Notes under the pieces: model-generated
Database searches by the model: none
Seen by the model: the letters and a program-made list of their open reading frames with translations, nothing else
What the model was told of the DNA's origin: nothing
Program-made: the position numbers and the translations under genes
Part shown: positions 52,031 to 60,949 of the stretch, one piece after another
How positions within the stretch are numbered: position 1 is the stretch's first letter
How the letters are laid out: each line of letters starts with the position of its first letter
Assembly: GCF_025994315.1 (NCBI RefSeq)
Contig: NZ_BAQE01000005.1
Length of the DNA: 64,000 nucleotides
Origin: Swaminathania salitolerans
GTDB taxonomy: Bacteria > Pseudomonadota > Alphaproteobacteria > Acetobacterales > Acetobacteraceae
Reading direction: 5' to 3' (one strand)

Positions 52031-52527
52031 GGGGTGCTCGCCTTCCGGCTCTTGTCGAGAGAATCCGTAACCGAGAAGATGAACTTGCTCAGAAGCTGCT
52101 CGAGGCTGATGGAGCCCTGTGTCTGGGTGACCATGCTGCCCGGTTTCAGGTCCTTCTCGTCGCCACCCGGAGAAAGGGCGATGTATTTTCCGCCGAGCAG
52201 ACTGTCCGATGTCACGATGGCCGCGCTATCCGTCGGCAGGGCAATCCCGTCACGCACGGTGAAGGCGACTTCGGCGCGGTAATTTCCGGGATCGACGGAT
52301 TCCGATGTCACATGGCCGACGGTGATCCCCGCCAGGCGGACATCCGATCCGACCGAAAGCCCGTCGATCTGATCGAAGACGGCGTGCAGCGTATAGCCGT
52401 CGCTGCCGCCCTGATGCCGTCCGAGCACCGCAAGTGCCAGAAGAGCGGCCAGAAGGGCCAGAACGAGAAAGCCGGTCATCAGCTCGACGAGGTCGCGACG
52501 GGGTCGCACGCCGGATAGTGAAGGCAT
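52027..52527 (-). CDS. mlaD: MlaD family phospholipid-transport protein
   Basis: A 166-residue protein with one N-terminal transmembrane anchor (about residues 15-38) and an MCE domain (YTLHAVFDQIDGLSVGSDVRLAGITVGHV onward, about 46-125). MlaD hexamers carry phospholipids between inner and outer membranes with MlaF/E/B in the inner membrane and MlaC in the periplasm. The ABC partners are not next to it in this window. It heads the mlaD-68 aa-DUF2155 operon. Confidence 0.9.
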   Translation of the reverse strand: MPSLSGVRPRRDLVELMTGFLVLALLAALLALAVLGRHQGGSDGYTLHAVFDQIDGLSVGSDVRLAGITVGHVTSESVDPGNYRAEVAFTVRDGIALPTDSAAIVTSDSLLGGKYIALSPGGDEKDLKPGSMVTQTQGSISLEQLLSKFIFSVTDSLDKSRKASTP

Positions 52528-52848
52528 GAGGCTTTGGTCCTGGTTTGATGGGCCCGAAAAGGATGACGCCCTTCAGTCCTACAGGCTTCGTCCGTCAGCG
52601 TCCATCGTCCGGATGGCGCCTCCCGCGCCCTCTTGCCTGCCGGGCACCGGGAGCGCCCTCCGGGAGACGCGACGTTTCCGGCACAGGGAGCAATTCGGGA
52701 CGGAGCGATTTCCGGGGCGGAGCGAAGCACGGGGGAGGCGGGCCGGGAAACGTTATCCACCATATCCCCATTTTACGGACCATTATCCCCGCCTGGCCTT
52801 GCCGAATTCCCCTTTCCGGTCGGGCGGCGCGTATCTAGATTCACAGAC
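52528..52848. other. Divergent intergenic region between mlaD and the TSCPD gene
   Basis: A 321-bp tract between two divergent starts that should hold both promoters. An A/T-richer stretch with TTATCC occurs twice (about 52754 and 52783). Open frames in it are short or extend the flanking genes without family-like residues. I see no RNA gene or strong hairpin. Confidence 0.45.
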
Positions 52849-54471
52849 ATGACAATGCTTCTCCAGTGGAACGGGGTACGGATGCGCACCGCTCAGGTCG
52901 CCGCCGATCCTGACGATCTCGCCCTGCGGGCCGTGACCCTCCCTGTGACCTGGGAGGACGAGGCTGCGGCGGCGCTGGTGCAGCTCGCCCCCGGAACAGG
53001 GCCTGTGCGTCTCTCCACGGAGGCGGGGCGCTGGCTCGATCGTCTCGATCGTCTCCCTCCCCTTTCCGGGGAGACGAGCCCGATCCGTCTCGGTCCGGCG
53101 CTTGCCGGGGGGCTGCTCCGGCAGGAGCTCGCCCCGCAACAGGGGCTGTGGCAGGGGCAGATCGACCGGCGCGCGGGGTTCGTGCTCAATCTTGCTGCCT
53201 TCGTGGATGAAGGCGCGTTCTCCGGCGCGGCGCTCGTGCAATGCATGCGAATGGCCTGTGCGGCTTTGCGCAGGCTCCATGCCGTCGATGGCCCCATGCT
53301 CAACGGGGAGCTTCCCCTGTTCGACACGCCGGCTGCGAGCGCGCCGGAGCCTGAGGCACAGGGTGGCCAGACTCCGGGTGGCCAGACTCCGGGTAGCCAG
53401 ACGCTGGACGGCCATGCTCCGGACGGCCAGGTGCCGGGCGGTCCTGCGGGGATCGTCCTGCTGACGAATCTCGATTGCTGCCTTGCGCTCATGGGGCTGG
53501 ATTACGACAGCGAGGATGGACGCGATGCCGCGTGCTATCTGTCCTGGCTCGTGACCTCTCTGGCCCGTCAGGGTGCGGGGCCTGTGCCGCTTCCGCCGGT
53601 TTCCTGCCCCATACCCGGCCTGGAGACGACCGGACGTCAGATCCGGGACGAAATGGAAGACGCCCTTCCCGATCTGCCCAATCGCGCCCTGATCGAGACG
53701 GGGTTCTCCCGGCCCGGCCCGATCGATGCGCTTCTCGGGGTCGAAGCCTGCGGACTTGCGCCGATCTTCTCGCCTCTCAGACCCGACGGCAAGCTGCGGG
53801 TGAGTGCGCTGGCCCGCATCGCACGGCGCGGGCTGACGATCGAGGCGGCTCTGGCGGCCTCCGTACTCGGCGAGACGCCGCTCCCGCAACCCGGCCCCGA
53901 CGCCCATCTGCGTATGCATCGCGCCCTCACGGGATTTGTCGATCGTATGCCCGCACGACCCGATCCGGCTGCGCCCCTGCCTCTGCGCACCCGGCTCGAT
54001 CGCGGGACGCGCCGCCCTCTGCCCGCGCGTCATGGCGGCTTCACGCAGCGCAGTTCCATCGGAGGACACAGGCTCTATCTGCGTACCGGCGAATATGAGG
54101 ATGGCTCTCTGGGCGAGATTTCCCTGACGCCGGGGCGGGAAAGCGCGATGGTGCGCGGTCTGCTCGAAAGCGTCGGTCAGGCGGTGACGATCGGTCTGCA
54201 GTACGGTGCGCCGCTGGAGGCCTATGTCGCCCAGTTCGCCCATACGCGTTTCGGCCCTGCCGGTACGGTCGAGGGCGATCCGGTGGCAGCCTATGCGTCC
54301 TCGCTGCTTGATTATGCGTTCCGGGCGTTGTCAGATAGCTATCTCGACAAACGTCTTCCCGACAGCGCGCCCGAGGATCCGGAGATCGTTGACGAGGATC
54401 CGATGTTGCCGCTCGATATCCCGGGCGATCCTCCCCCGCGACAGCGCGGCAAGCTGCGCCTCGTCAGCTGA
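52849..54471 (+). CDS. Protein with orphan NrdJ-like C-terminal (TSCPD-type) domain
   Basis: A 540-residue protein. Residues about 400-515 (YLRTGEYEDGSLGEISLTPG, then SVGQAVTIGLQYGAPLEAYV, FAHTRFGPAG, SSLLDYAFRALSDSYL) are clearly like the C-terminal module of B12-dependent class II ribonucleotide reductase NrdJ. The catalytic barrel of NrdJ is absent; the first about 390 residues are not recognised, and include a Gly/Gln/Pro repeat of five units (residues about 172-196). It is unlikely to reduce ribonucleotides by itself. A regulatory, nucleic-acid or nucleotide-binding role is possible. Two close ATGs (52849, 52855) exist. Confidence 0.75.
   Translation: MTMLLQWNGVRMRTAQVAADPDDLALRAVTLPVTWEDEAAAALVQLAPGTGPVRLSTEAGRWLDRLDRLPPLSGETSPIRLGPALAGGLLRQELAPQQGLWQGQIDRRAGFVLNLAAFVDEGAFSGAALVQCMRMACAALRRLHAVDGPMLNGELPLFDTPAASAPEPEAQGGQTPGGQTPGSQTLDGHAPDGQVPGGPAGIVLLTNLDCCLALMGLDYDSEDGRDAACYLSWLVTSLARQGAGPVPLPPVSCPIPGLETTGRQIRDEMEDALPDLPNRALIETGFSRPGPIDALLGVEACGLAPIFSPLRPDGKLRVSALARIARRGLTIEAALAASVLGETPLPQPGPDAHLRMHRALTGFVDRMPARPDPAAPLPLRTRLDRGTRRPLPARHGGFTQRSSIGGHRLYLRTGEYEDGSLGEISLTPGRESAMVRGLLESVGQAVTIGLQYGAPLEAYVAQFAHTRFGPAGTVEGDPVAAYASSLLDYAFRALSDSYLDKRLPDSAPEDPEIVDEDPMLPLDIPGDPPPRQRGKLRLVS
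53362..53436 (+). repeat. 15-bp coding tandem repeat, five units
   Basis: Five consecutive 15-bp units related to GGTGGCCAGACTCCG encode GGQTP, GGQTP, GSQTL, DGHAP and DGQVP. The first two are identical and later ones diverge. The period keeps the reading frame. Confidence 0.85.
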
Positions 54472-54506
54472 CGGGGGATGACGCTCCTTCGTCAGGAGTC
54501 ATACCG

Positions 54507-54971
54507 ATGACCGATTCTCCCCAGGACCGCCTCGCAGCACTCGGCCTTTCCCTTCCAAAGGCTGCCGCTCCCGTTGCGACCTATGTGCCCGTCGCCCGCA
54601 CCGGGTCGCTTCTCGTCGTCTCGGGTCAGTTGCCGCTGACCGGCGGCACGCTCAAGGCGACGGGCAAGCTGGGTGAGGATGTGTCTCCCGAGCTCGGGCG
54701 AGCCTGTGCCGAACTCTGCTTTCTCAATATCCTTGCCCAGCTCGAGGCGACACTCGGCGATCTGTCCCCGGTCGTGCGGATCGTCCGTCTCGGCGGTTTC
54801 ATTGCCTGCACGAGCGATTTCACCCAGCATGCCACGGTCATGAACGGCGCATCCGATCTCGCCGTAGCCGTTTTCGGCGAGGCGGGACGTCATGCCCGCT
54901 CCACGATCGGCGTGCCGTCCCTGCCGCTCGATGCTCCGGTCGAGATCGAGGCGCTCGTCGAAATCGCCTGA
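54507..54971 (+). CDS. RidA family protein
   Basis: A 154-residue protein of the YjgF/YER057c/UK114 group. The block LLVVSGQLPL, the LEATLGDLSPVVRIVRLGG segment and the C-terminal RSTIGVPSLPLDAPVEIEALVE (with the conserved Arg) match the longer RidA subgroup often written as the Atu1953-like type. RidA proteins hydrolyse reactive enamine/imine intermediates. AGGAG lies upstream of the ATG. It is followed after 17 bp by an acyltransferase-like gene in the same direction. Confidence 0.88.
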   Translation: MTDSPQDRLAALGLSLPKAAAPVATYVPVARTGSLLVVSGQLPLTGGTLKATGKLGEDVSPELGRACAELCFLNILAQLEATLGDLSPVVRIVRLGGFIACTSDFTQHATVMNGASDLAVAVFGEAGRHARSTIGVPSLPLDAPVEIEALVEIA

Positions 54972-54988
54972 TCTGATCCCGGAGGGCG

Positions 54989-56191
54989 ATGCCGGGAATG
55001 CTTGATTCCCGCCCGGTGACGGCCCACCTAGCGGAGATGACGGACTGGTCCCTGACCCTGCATGCCTCCATCGCCGAAATCGATCCCGTGCAATGGGGGC
55101 ATTGCGCGGGCGACGACAATCCGTTCGTCGCCCATGACTTCTTCCTCGCACTCGAGGAGAGCCGCTCGGTCGGGCCGGAGAGCGGCTGGCTGCCGCGCTA
55201 TGCCGTGCTCCGGGGAGATGGGCAGATCGTCGCTCTGGCGCCGCTCTTCCTCAAGGCGCATTCCTATGGCGAATATGTTTTCGACCATGGCTGGGCGCAG
55301 GCCTATGAACAGGCAGGCGGGCGGTATTATCCGAAGGCGCAGATCGCCATTCCGTTCTCGCCCGTCAGCGGCGGGAGACTGCTCGTTTCCCCCGATATGC
55401 CGGATGCGGAGACGATACGCGGTCTTTTCGCGCAGGCCCTGCAACAGGCATGCGAGGAGCTCGGTCTGTCTTCCGTTCATATGACCTTCTGTTCTGAAGA
55501 CGACCAGAACGCTGCCGTCGATCGGGGCTGGCTTCCCCGGATCGGGTTGCAATATCACTGGGAGAACCGGGGCTATGGGACATTCGACGACTTTCTCGAG
55601 ACCCTGTCCTCGAGAAAGCGCAAGGCCATTCGCCGTGAACGACGTGAAGCGCAATCCTGCGGGCTCGTCTTCCGTACGCGTCGCGGCGATGAAATCACAG
55701 AGGCCGACTGGGATGGTTTCTACGCATTCTACCAGGCTACGATCGACCGGAAATGGGGACAGGCCTATCTGACGCGCGCCTTCTTCTCGCAGTTGTCGGA
55801 GCGTCTGGGCACGCGGGTCGTTCTGATGCAGGCGCTTGCGGGAGATCGACCCGTAGCGGGTGCGCTCAACCTCGCCGGGACCTCGACCCTTTTCGGCAGG
55901 AACTGGGGATGCGAAGGATCATGGCCCTTCCTGCATTTCGAGCTCTGCTATTACAGGGCCATCGATTTCGCCATTGAGCAGGGTCTCTCCCGCGTCGAGG
56001 CGGGCGCCCAGGGCGAACACAAGATCCAGCGCGGCTATCTCCCGCGCCTGACGCGCTCTGCCCATTTCATTCGCGATCCCGCTTTGGCGGGACCGGTCGC
56101 AGCCTTTCTCGAACAGGAAAGAGAGGCCATCCTGCGCGAGAGGGACGATCTTCGCAGCCTGTCTCCCTTCCGTGAGGAAAATATTAGTTGA
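54989..56191 (+). CDS. DUF482/GNAT-like peptidoglycan-recognition family protein
   Basis: A 400-residue cytoplasmic protein of the FemAB-like/GNAT fold group (PF04339-type). The C-terminal FELCYYRAIDFAIEQGLSRV followed by EAGAQGEHKIQRGYLP is the most conserved block of that family, and SRKRKAIRRERREA near residue 210 is basic. Members transfer an acyl or aminoacyl group; the substrate is unknown. Start choice is open among ATGs at 54989, 54998 and 55037; 54989 has GGAGG very close upstream. Its TGA is the first part of a Fur-like palindrome. Confidence 0.83.
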   Translation: MPGMLDSRPVTAHLAEMTDWSLTLHASIAEIDPVQWGHCAGDDNPFVAHDFFLALEESRSVGPESGWLPRYAVLRGDGQIVALAPLFLKAHSYGEYVFDHGWAQAYEQAGGRYYPKAQIAIPFSPVSGGRLLVSPDMPDAETIRGLFAQALQQACEELGLSSVHMTFCSEDDQNAAVDRGWLPRIGLQYHWENRGYGTFDDFLETLSSRKRKAIRRERREAQSCGLVFRTRRGDEITEADWDGFYAFYQATIDRKWGQAYLTRAFFSQLSERLGTRVVLMQALAGDRPVAGALNLAGTSTLFGRNWGCEGSWPFLHFELCYYRAIDFAIEQGLSRVEAGAQGEHKIQRGYLPRLTRSAHFIRDPALAGPVAAFLEQEREAILRERDDLRSLSPFREENIS

Positions 56192-56203
56192 GAACGACTC
56201 TCA
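56189..56203. promoter_or_regulatory. Fur-like palindrome downstream of the acyltransferase gene
   Basis: TGAGAACGACTCTCA is a perfect 5-bp inverted repeat (TGAGA/TCTCA) and matches 7-1-7 Fur-type boxes (TGAGAATNATTCTCA) at all but two positions. It overlaps the stop codon of the upstream gene and is followed by an A/T-rich stretch ending CATATAG, which could hold a -10. It lies 73 bp before a possible small gene. Confidence 0.4.
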
Positions 56204-56275
56204 CTATCATATAGCCTGTGGTGACCGTCATCGTACGTGGCATCTGCCGCGTCGTTCCTGTGAAGGTCAGACCGC

Positions 56276-56524
56276 ATGATCCGATATCTCTCGACCGGCG
56301 CTGCCGATCTCGCCCGCCTTCTCGCCCAGAGCCATGCGCCCCGCCCGGAAACGTCCCGGTCCCTGTCGCCTCCGCCATCGCTTCTCTGGGCGGAGGCCCT
56401 GCTTTTCTTCGGTTTCGAGGGCGGCGAGTTCGCCCATGAGGGACATGGCGTCGACGGATTCGGCGTCGAGAAATACGGTGCCGGGGGGGATGGATGCGAT
56501 CTTTCAGGAAAACGGCCCCGGTGA
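56276..56524 (+). CDS. Possible small protein (82 aa), unrecognised
   Basis: An 82-residue open frame with an ATG preceded by GAAGG about 10 bases upstream. The first half is hydrophilic, the middle has WAEALLFFGFEGGEF, and the tail is Gly/His-rich. It lies in the 422-bp interval between the acyltransferase and the M1 peptidase, downstream of a Fur-like palindrome. It has no family resemblance that I know, and other frames here are also open, so it may not be coding. If real, iron-regulated expression would be expected. Confidence 0.25.
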   Translation: MIRYLSTGAADLARLLAQSHAPRPETSRSLSPPPSLLWAEALLFFGFEGGEFAHEGHGVDGFGVEKYGAGGDGCDLSGKRPR

Positions 56525-56613
56525 GCAGGCCGGGACCCGGAACAGGCCCGGGGCATGAATCGCCCCCTCCCGGAGGGTGATCCGGGGCGGGCGCAAAGAG
56601 GCGAAGAGCCCTG

Positions 56614-58623
56614 TCAGGGTCGGGATGCGGGTGTCAGAACGGTTCCCTCGCGATCCGGCATCGGAAGATGGCGATCGGGATCCAGGGCGACCGTGCGTAT
56701 CGGACCGTGATCCGGAAAAGCGATCTGCAGACGCGTATGCAAGGCCCATGCCTCTGTCGGGATCTGCCGGTCCGTATGGCTGCCATCCTGCCAGACCACG
56801 CGCAGCAGCACCGGCAGGACCAGCTTTCCCTCGTTCTTCACGCCGATCGAGACGGTTCCTGCGCCTTCGGGTGCGGTGTCGTGCCTCTCCACCCCTTCGA
56901 GCCGATATTGCGGCCACCAGTTCCGGAAATACCAGCCGCGCCAGAACCAGCCCAGATCCTCCCCGGCGGCGCTCGACATGAACCGGAAGAAATCGGACGG
57001 GGTCGGATGCTTGAAGGCCCAGCTGCGGATATAGGCGCGGAAGGCCGGGTCGAAACGTTCGGGGCCGAGAATCGTCTCCCGCAGGAGCATCAGGCCGTAA
57101 GCCCCTTTGAAATAGGTGACCTTGTGGCGGTATTTTTCCGGAACGAGCTCGGACGGCATCATCAGCGTGGGCGCATCGCCTGCGGTCAGAACCGGAACGA
57201 TGTCGCGCGCGGGATCGCCCGTTTCGGGGGCGAATTCGGCATCCTTCTTGGGCGCGAACTCGCCATGATTGAAATGCTGTGAGGCATAGGCATCGATGAA
57301 GGTATTGAACCCCTCGTCCATGAAGGCGTGACGGCGCTCGTTGCTGCCGACGATCATGGGAAACCATCCATGACCCAGCTCATGCGTGGTGATCCAGAAC
57401 AGAACGTCGTCCCTGTCTTTCCACCCGTCGAAGACGATGCCGGGATATTCCATTCCCGCGCCATGGCCGCCGAGATTGACGGCGTTCGGCCAGGGATAGG
57501 GATACCATTGCTCCGAGAAATACTCGATCGCGTGTTTGACGTATTCGGTCGAACGATCCCAGGCTTCCGGTCCTGCGCCCTCGCGCGGATAGACCGACAT
57601 GGCAAGCCGCGGCCGGGGCGTGCCGCCACCGGGGGCGGGGAGCGCCGGAAGGTTCAGCCGCGCGGCATCCCAGATGAAGGCCGGAGAGGCGGCAAAGGCG
57701 ACATCGCGCGTATTGTCCATGTGGAAGCGCCAGGTTTTCTCACCCGTCCGGGCAAGATGGCTTTGCGGATCGTCGATATCCTGCGCCGTGCGGATGAGAA
57801 CGCGGCGATCGCTCTGGGCGGCCTGTGCGAGACGCTTGCGCTCGGTTGACGTGAGCACGTCCTGCGGGTTGGTGAGCGCTCCGGAACCGACCACGGTGTA
57901 GTTCCACGGAACCGTGACCGCATAATCGAAGGAGCCGTATTCGAGATAGAATTCCTGACCGAGATAGGGAAGCGTGTCCCAGCCGCGCAGATCGTCATAG
58001 ACGGCCAGACGGGGATACCACTGGGCGATCTCATAGATCTCGCCGTCATGCACGGGCGTTACGGCGGTGCGCCCACCCCATGGGCCGGGAATGGTGTGAT
58101 GCCAGGCAACATGCAGGACGATCCTGTGTCCTTTCCCGGCGAGCGGCGCGGGCAGCACGATCTGCATGCGGGTGTCGGAAATCCGGAACGGGACCGGCTT
58201 TTCCTTGCCGTTCTCCTCGATCGTGACGCGCTCGATGACGGCACCATCCGTATGGTCCGGATGCCAGTCGGGATAGGCGATCCAGGATCGTGAGTCTGTG
58301 CGGTAGAGATTCTGATCGAGCTGGAGCCAGATCTCCCCGAGCGTATCGGGGCTGTTATTGATGTAGGTAATGGCCTCCGACCCGTCCAGCCGGTGATGCG
58401 CGGGATCGATCCGGGCCTTGATCCGGTAATCCGCACGATTCTGCCAGTAATCCGGGCCGGGACGCCCCGATCCGCTCCGGTAGGATGAGATGGCATCGGG
58501 CAGGACGAGCGTGTCGAACACGGCCCGCATGGAAAGCGGCATGGTCTGGCTGGGCGCCGGCGGTGCCGCGAACGCGCTGCCCGTGCTCGCGATCAGACAG
58601 AAAAAGGCAAGGGGAGCGCGCAT
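56614..58623 (-). CDS. M1 family metallopeptidase, exported
   Basis: A 669-residue gluzincin aminopeptidase. A signal peptide covers about residues 1-19 (ending AFAA). The zinc motif is HELGH near residue 413 with the third ligand Glu in MDEGFN about 19 residues later; GHGAGMEYPGIV is the equivalent of the GxMEN substrate-binding motif, with Glu and Tyr in place of the usual Asn pairing. It should trim peptides from the N-terminus in the periplasm. The gene stands alone between the acyltransferase region and a glycosyltransferase on the same strand. Confidence 0.88.
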   Translation of the reverse strand: MRAPLAFFCLIASTGSAFAAPPAPSQTMPLSMRAVFDTLVLPDAISSYRSGSGRPGPDYWQNRADYRIKARIDPAHHRLDGSEAITYINNSPDTLGEIWLQLDQNLYRTDSRSWIAYPDWHPDHTDGAVIERVTIEENGKEKPVPFRISDTRMQIVLPAPLAGKGHRIVLHVAWHHTIPGPWGGRTAVTPVHDGEIYEIAQWYPRLAVYDDLRGWDTLPYLGQEFYLEYGSFDYAVTVPWNYTVVGSGALTNPQDVLTSTERKRLAQAAQSDRRVLIRTAQDIDDPQSHLARTGEKTWRFHMDNTRDVAFAASPAFIWDAARLNLPALPAPGGGTPRPRLAMSVYPREGAGPEAWDRSTEYVKHAIEYFSEQWYPYPWPNAVNLGGHGAGMEYPGIVFDGWKDRDDVLFWITTHELGHGWFPMIVGSNERRHAFMDEGFNTFIDAYASQHFNHGEFAPKKDAEFAPETGDPARDIVPVLTAGDAPTLMMPSELVPEKYRHKVTYFKGAYGLMLLRETILGPERFDPAFRAYIRSWAFKHPTPSDFFRFMSSAAGEDLGWFWRGWYFRNWWPQYRLEGVERHDTAPEGAGTVSIGVKNEGKLVLPVLLRVVWQDGSHTDRQIPTEAWALHTRLQIAFPDHGPIRTVALDPDRHLPMPDREGTVLTPASRP

Positions 58624-58776
58624 GAAGACCGATCCAGACTGACGGAGAAAGGGACCGGCCCGATTTCGTTCCGGCCCCGATCCCTTTCTAGCAGACCCGG
58701 AGCGGTCTTTGAAGCGACCCGCCCGGGATGGGGCGGGACGCCCCCCGAAGATCGGGTACGGATCTGCGCTTCGGTC

Positions 58777-59997
58777 TCAGACTGCCTGCCAGTGGATGGT
58801 CTGCGCCTTGTAGGGCGTATCGAATTCTTCGATCAGACGGCTGAACATATGATGATCGTAGACGCTCGTGGGCGGCATCGCGGCGATATCGCTCAGATCG
58901 CGATGAATGAGCCGGTTCAGAGCGCGATTGAACACCCCGGGACCTGTCTTGTAGGCGATGAAGAGGCCCTGATGCATATGACAGTTGCGATAAATGTTCA
59001 GCAGGCACTCGTTGAGGAGTGGGCTTTGCGGCACCGAACCGAAAAAGTCGTTATGCACCACGTTGTTGTGGGTCAGGAAAAGAACGTTCGAGTCTTTCTG
59101 ATCGAGGATGAATTTCAGCGCTTCCTCGTCGCGTATGCGGATATCGGCATCGAGCCACCATCCACCCAGCGCCTGGATCACATGGACACGCAGGATGTCG
59201 GCTGCCTCCGCCGGATGGCGGGCATTCAGGAACAGGGCTCTGGCTTCGACGCCATAGACGTCATAGAGCCATTCCTCGGCCTCGGCCTTGTCGAAGATCT
59301 TGACGTCGAGATCGGTGATCCGGCGATGAAACTCGAAATTCCGGACGATTTCCTCCGGGGGATTCTTGTCCCAGTAGAGAAACAGCCTGTTCGGGATCAC
59401 GCGATGATCGGCCCGGTTCTTGGAAAAGGTGAAATGGGCCTGCTGGGCAAAGGACAGATAGAGCGAGTCGATTTCCTCGCCCGTGTGGAATTCCTCATAG
59501 GCATTGCCCGTCAGACGCAGGGCCCCCATGGGATCGCCTTCGCGCCAGGCCTTGTGCACGCTCTCTATGAAGTTGGCGTGAGGGATGCACAGGGCACGGA
59601 GCTGAGCCACTTCCTCGGCAGGGAGATCCATGCCGGCCTTGAGGAGGCAGAGAAGCCGGGCCTGAAGCAGAGACTGGGCGAGCGGATATTCGCCCGGATT
59701 TTTCGAATGAAGGTCGAAAGCGATCCGGTAGAAACGGGAGGCTTCCTGAACGCGGAAACTCGTATGCAGGATATTGGCCAGGGTGAAGGCATGCATGACG
59801 GTCGAGCAGCCATTCGTCAGGTAGAAGGCCAGAGCCTGCTCGTCCTGGGCGAAATCCTGCAAGGTCAGCGCATCCAGCCCTTCCAGCGTCGGCAGCTGTG
59901 CGGGACCGTCCGGCGCAGGAACATCCTCGGAGCGCTGGAGGTCCCATGCGTCGATCTCAGCCGATGCAGGGTCGGTTTCCGGATGCGTGCTGTCCAT
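58777..59997 (-). CDS. GT32-type glycosyltransferase (Och1-like sugar-binding region)
   Basis: A 406-residue cytoplasmic protein. The first about 165 residues are helical and look like TPR-type repeats. Residues about 200-370 hold the glycosyltransferase sugar-binding region with DXD motif: RVIPNRLFLYWDKNPPEEI, ADILRVHVIQALGG, and WWLDADIR with the metal-binding Asp pair. Relatives add sugars to polysaccharide or capsule intermediates. No other glycan genes are next to it, and upstream DNA is unusually A/T-rich, which may mean an acquired single gene. Confidence 0.8.
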   Translation of the reverse strand: MDSTHPETDPASAEIDAWDLQRSEDVPAPDGPAQLPTLEGLDALTLQDFAQDEQALAFYLTNGCSTVMHAFTLANILHTSFRVQEASRFYRIAFDLHSKNPGEYPLAQSLLQARLLCLLKAGMDLPAEEVAQLRALCIPHANFIESVHKAWREGDPMGALRLTGNAYEEFHTGEEIDSLYLSFAQQAHFTFSKNRADHRVIPNRLFLYWDKNPPEEIVRNFEFHRRITDLDVKIFDKAEAEEWLYDVYGVEARALFLNARHPAEAADILRVHVIQALGGWWLDADIRIRDEEALKFILDQKDSNVLFLTHNNVVHNDFFGSVPQSPLLNECLLNIYRNCHMHQGLFIAYKTGPGVFNRALNRLIHRDLSDIAAMPPTSVYDHHMFSRLIEEFDTPYKAQTIHWQAV

Positions 59998-60475
59998 AGC
60001 AGTGAGGTTCCCGTTTTCGAGGCAAACTGAGTAACCTTCTATCTCACACCTGTAGAGCGATGTCCATTCTCAAGGCGGACAAGTAATGAAAAAGGAATGT
60101 CTTTGTTTGATACGTTAAAGTTATCTGGAAATATATAAATCTCTCATGATCGTGGCTGAGGGGGGCATCCGAATATGCCCGGCTTCCCACCAACGTTCCC
60201 GACGCTCGAGAACAGCATCTCTCGTTTGACTGGCGCGTCGGTCACTTTCTGCCCCCTCTTTCTGCAAGCGGCCCGACTTCGAGAGAGTAGCGCGTCTTTT
60301 GGACATCCGGCGCGTCGAACTGTGCTTTCCATTTCTTACGCGGGGCAAGGCCGGAGACGACGGAGCGTCGCGATGCGGCGCGCCGGAGCGCAGGACAGCA
60401 ACACATCGTCGGAATTTCCGGAGATTCATCTTCCCGGTCATGGGCAAGAACGGACACACGGTCTAGACAGGATGC
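59998..60475. other. Long A/T-richer intergenic region
   Basis: A 478-bp stretch between the glycosyltransferase and the DUF2946-like gene, divergently transcribed. The first about 160 bp are A/T-rich compared with the surroundings (runs such as AAATATATAAATC) and include the perfect hairpin GGGCAT, CCGAAT, ATGCCC at 60163-60180. The rest is GC-rich with short open frames in several frames but no recognisable product. A minus-strand frame at 60121-60459 has no start signal or family match. Confidence 0.45.
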
Positions 60476-60871
60476 ATGAGCAAGACATGTCAGACCGGAC
60501 GGGGATGGAAGGCCTTCTGGTTGCTGGCCCTGCTCGCTCTGTCGATCCGTCTCGGTCTTGTGGGTGCCGATCCGGGGGCGGAGGATGACGATGCCCTGGG
60601 CCGGATTGCGGCCCTGTCCGTATTCTGTGCGGGCGACGGGCAGCACGATGTCCCCGGGCATCATCATCCGGGCTGGGTCCAGGACGATGCCTGTCTGGAT
60701 GCGGCTGCGCATCAGGGGGACGGAAACCTCCTCTCCTTCGCAAGCCCGACCGGCGCGGTTCTTTCTCTTCCCGAGGCGCGCACGGCCTGGCGTTTTCCGC
60801 CGGTGCGCGGCCCGCCTTTTCACCTGCGTGCGTCCCGTTTTGCCCAGGGGCCGCCTTTTTCCCTGTCCTGA
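60476..60871 (+). CDS. DUF2946-like small protein
   Basis: A 131-residue protein. A hydrophobic segment (about residues 12-30) looks like a signal or anchor. The middle has VFCAGDG, a His cluster (PGHHHPG) and a second Cys (DDACLD), like DUF2946 proteins, small Cys/His-rich proteins encoded beside TonB receptors and PepSY proteins in metal-linked clusters. The exact family match is uncertain. It lies 40-80 bp upstream of a TonB receptor gene on the same strand, so co-expression is likely. Confidence 0.6.
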   Translation: MSKTCQTGRGWKAFWLLALLALSIRLGLVGADPGAEDDDALGRIAALSVFCAGDGQHDVPGHHHPGWVQDDACLDAAAHQGDGNLLSFASPTGAVLSLPEARTAWRFPPVRGPPFHLRASRFAQGPPFSLS

Positions 60872-60949
60872 AACCGCTCTGCGTTTCCATGCCGGTGTCG
60901 TGCGCTCCGGATGGAAGCCGTGTCTTTCTTCGGATCAGGTCTGGGTATC

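Noticed and set aside
60121..60459. 112-residue minus-strand frame in the A/T-rich interval
   Set aside because: Arg/Ser-rich composition, no ribosome binding site and no recognisable family; most of it overlaps other open frames.
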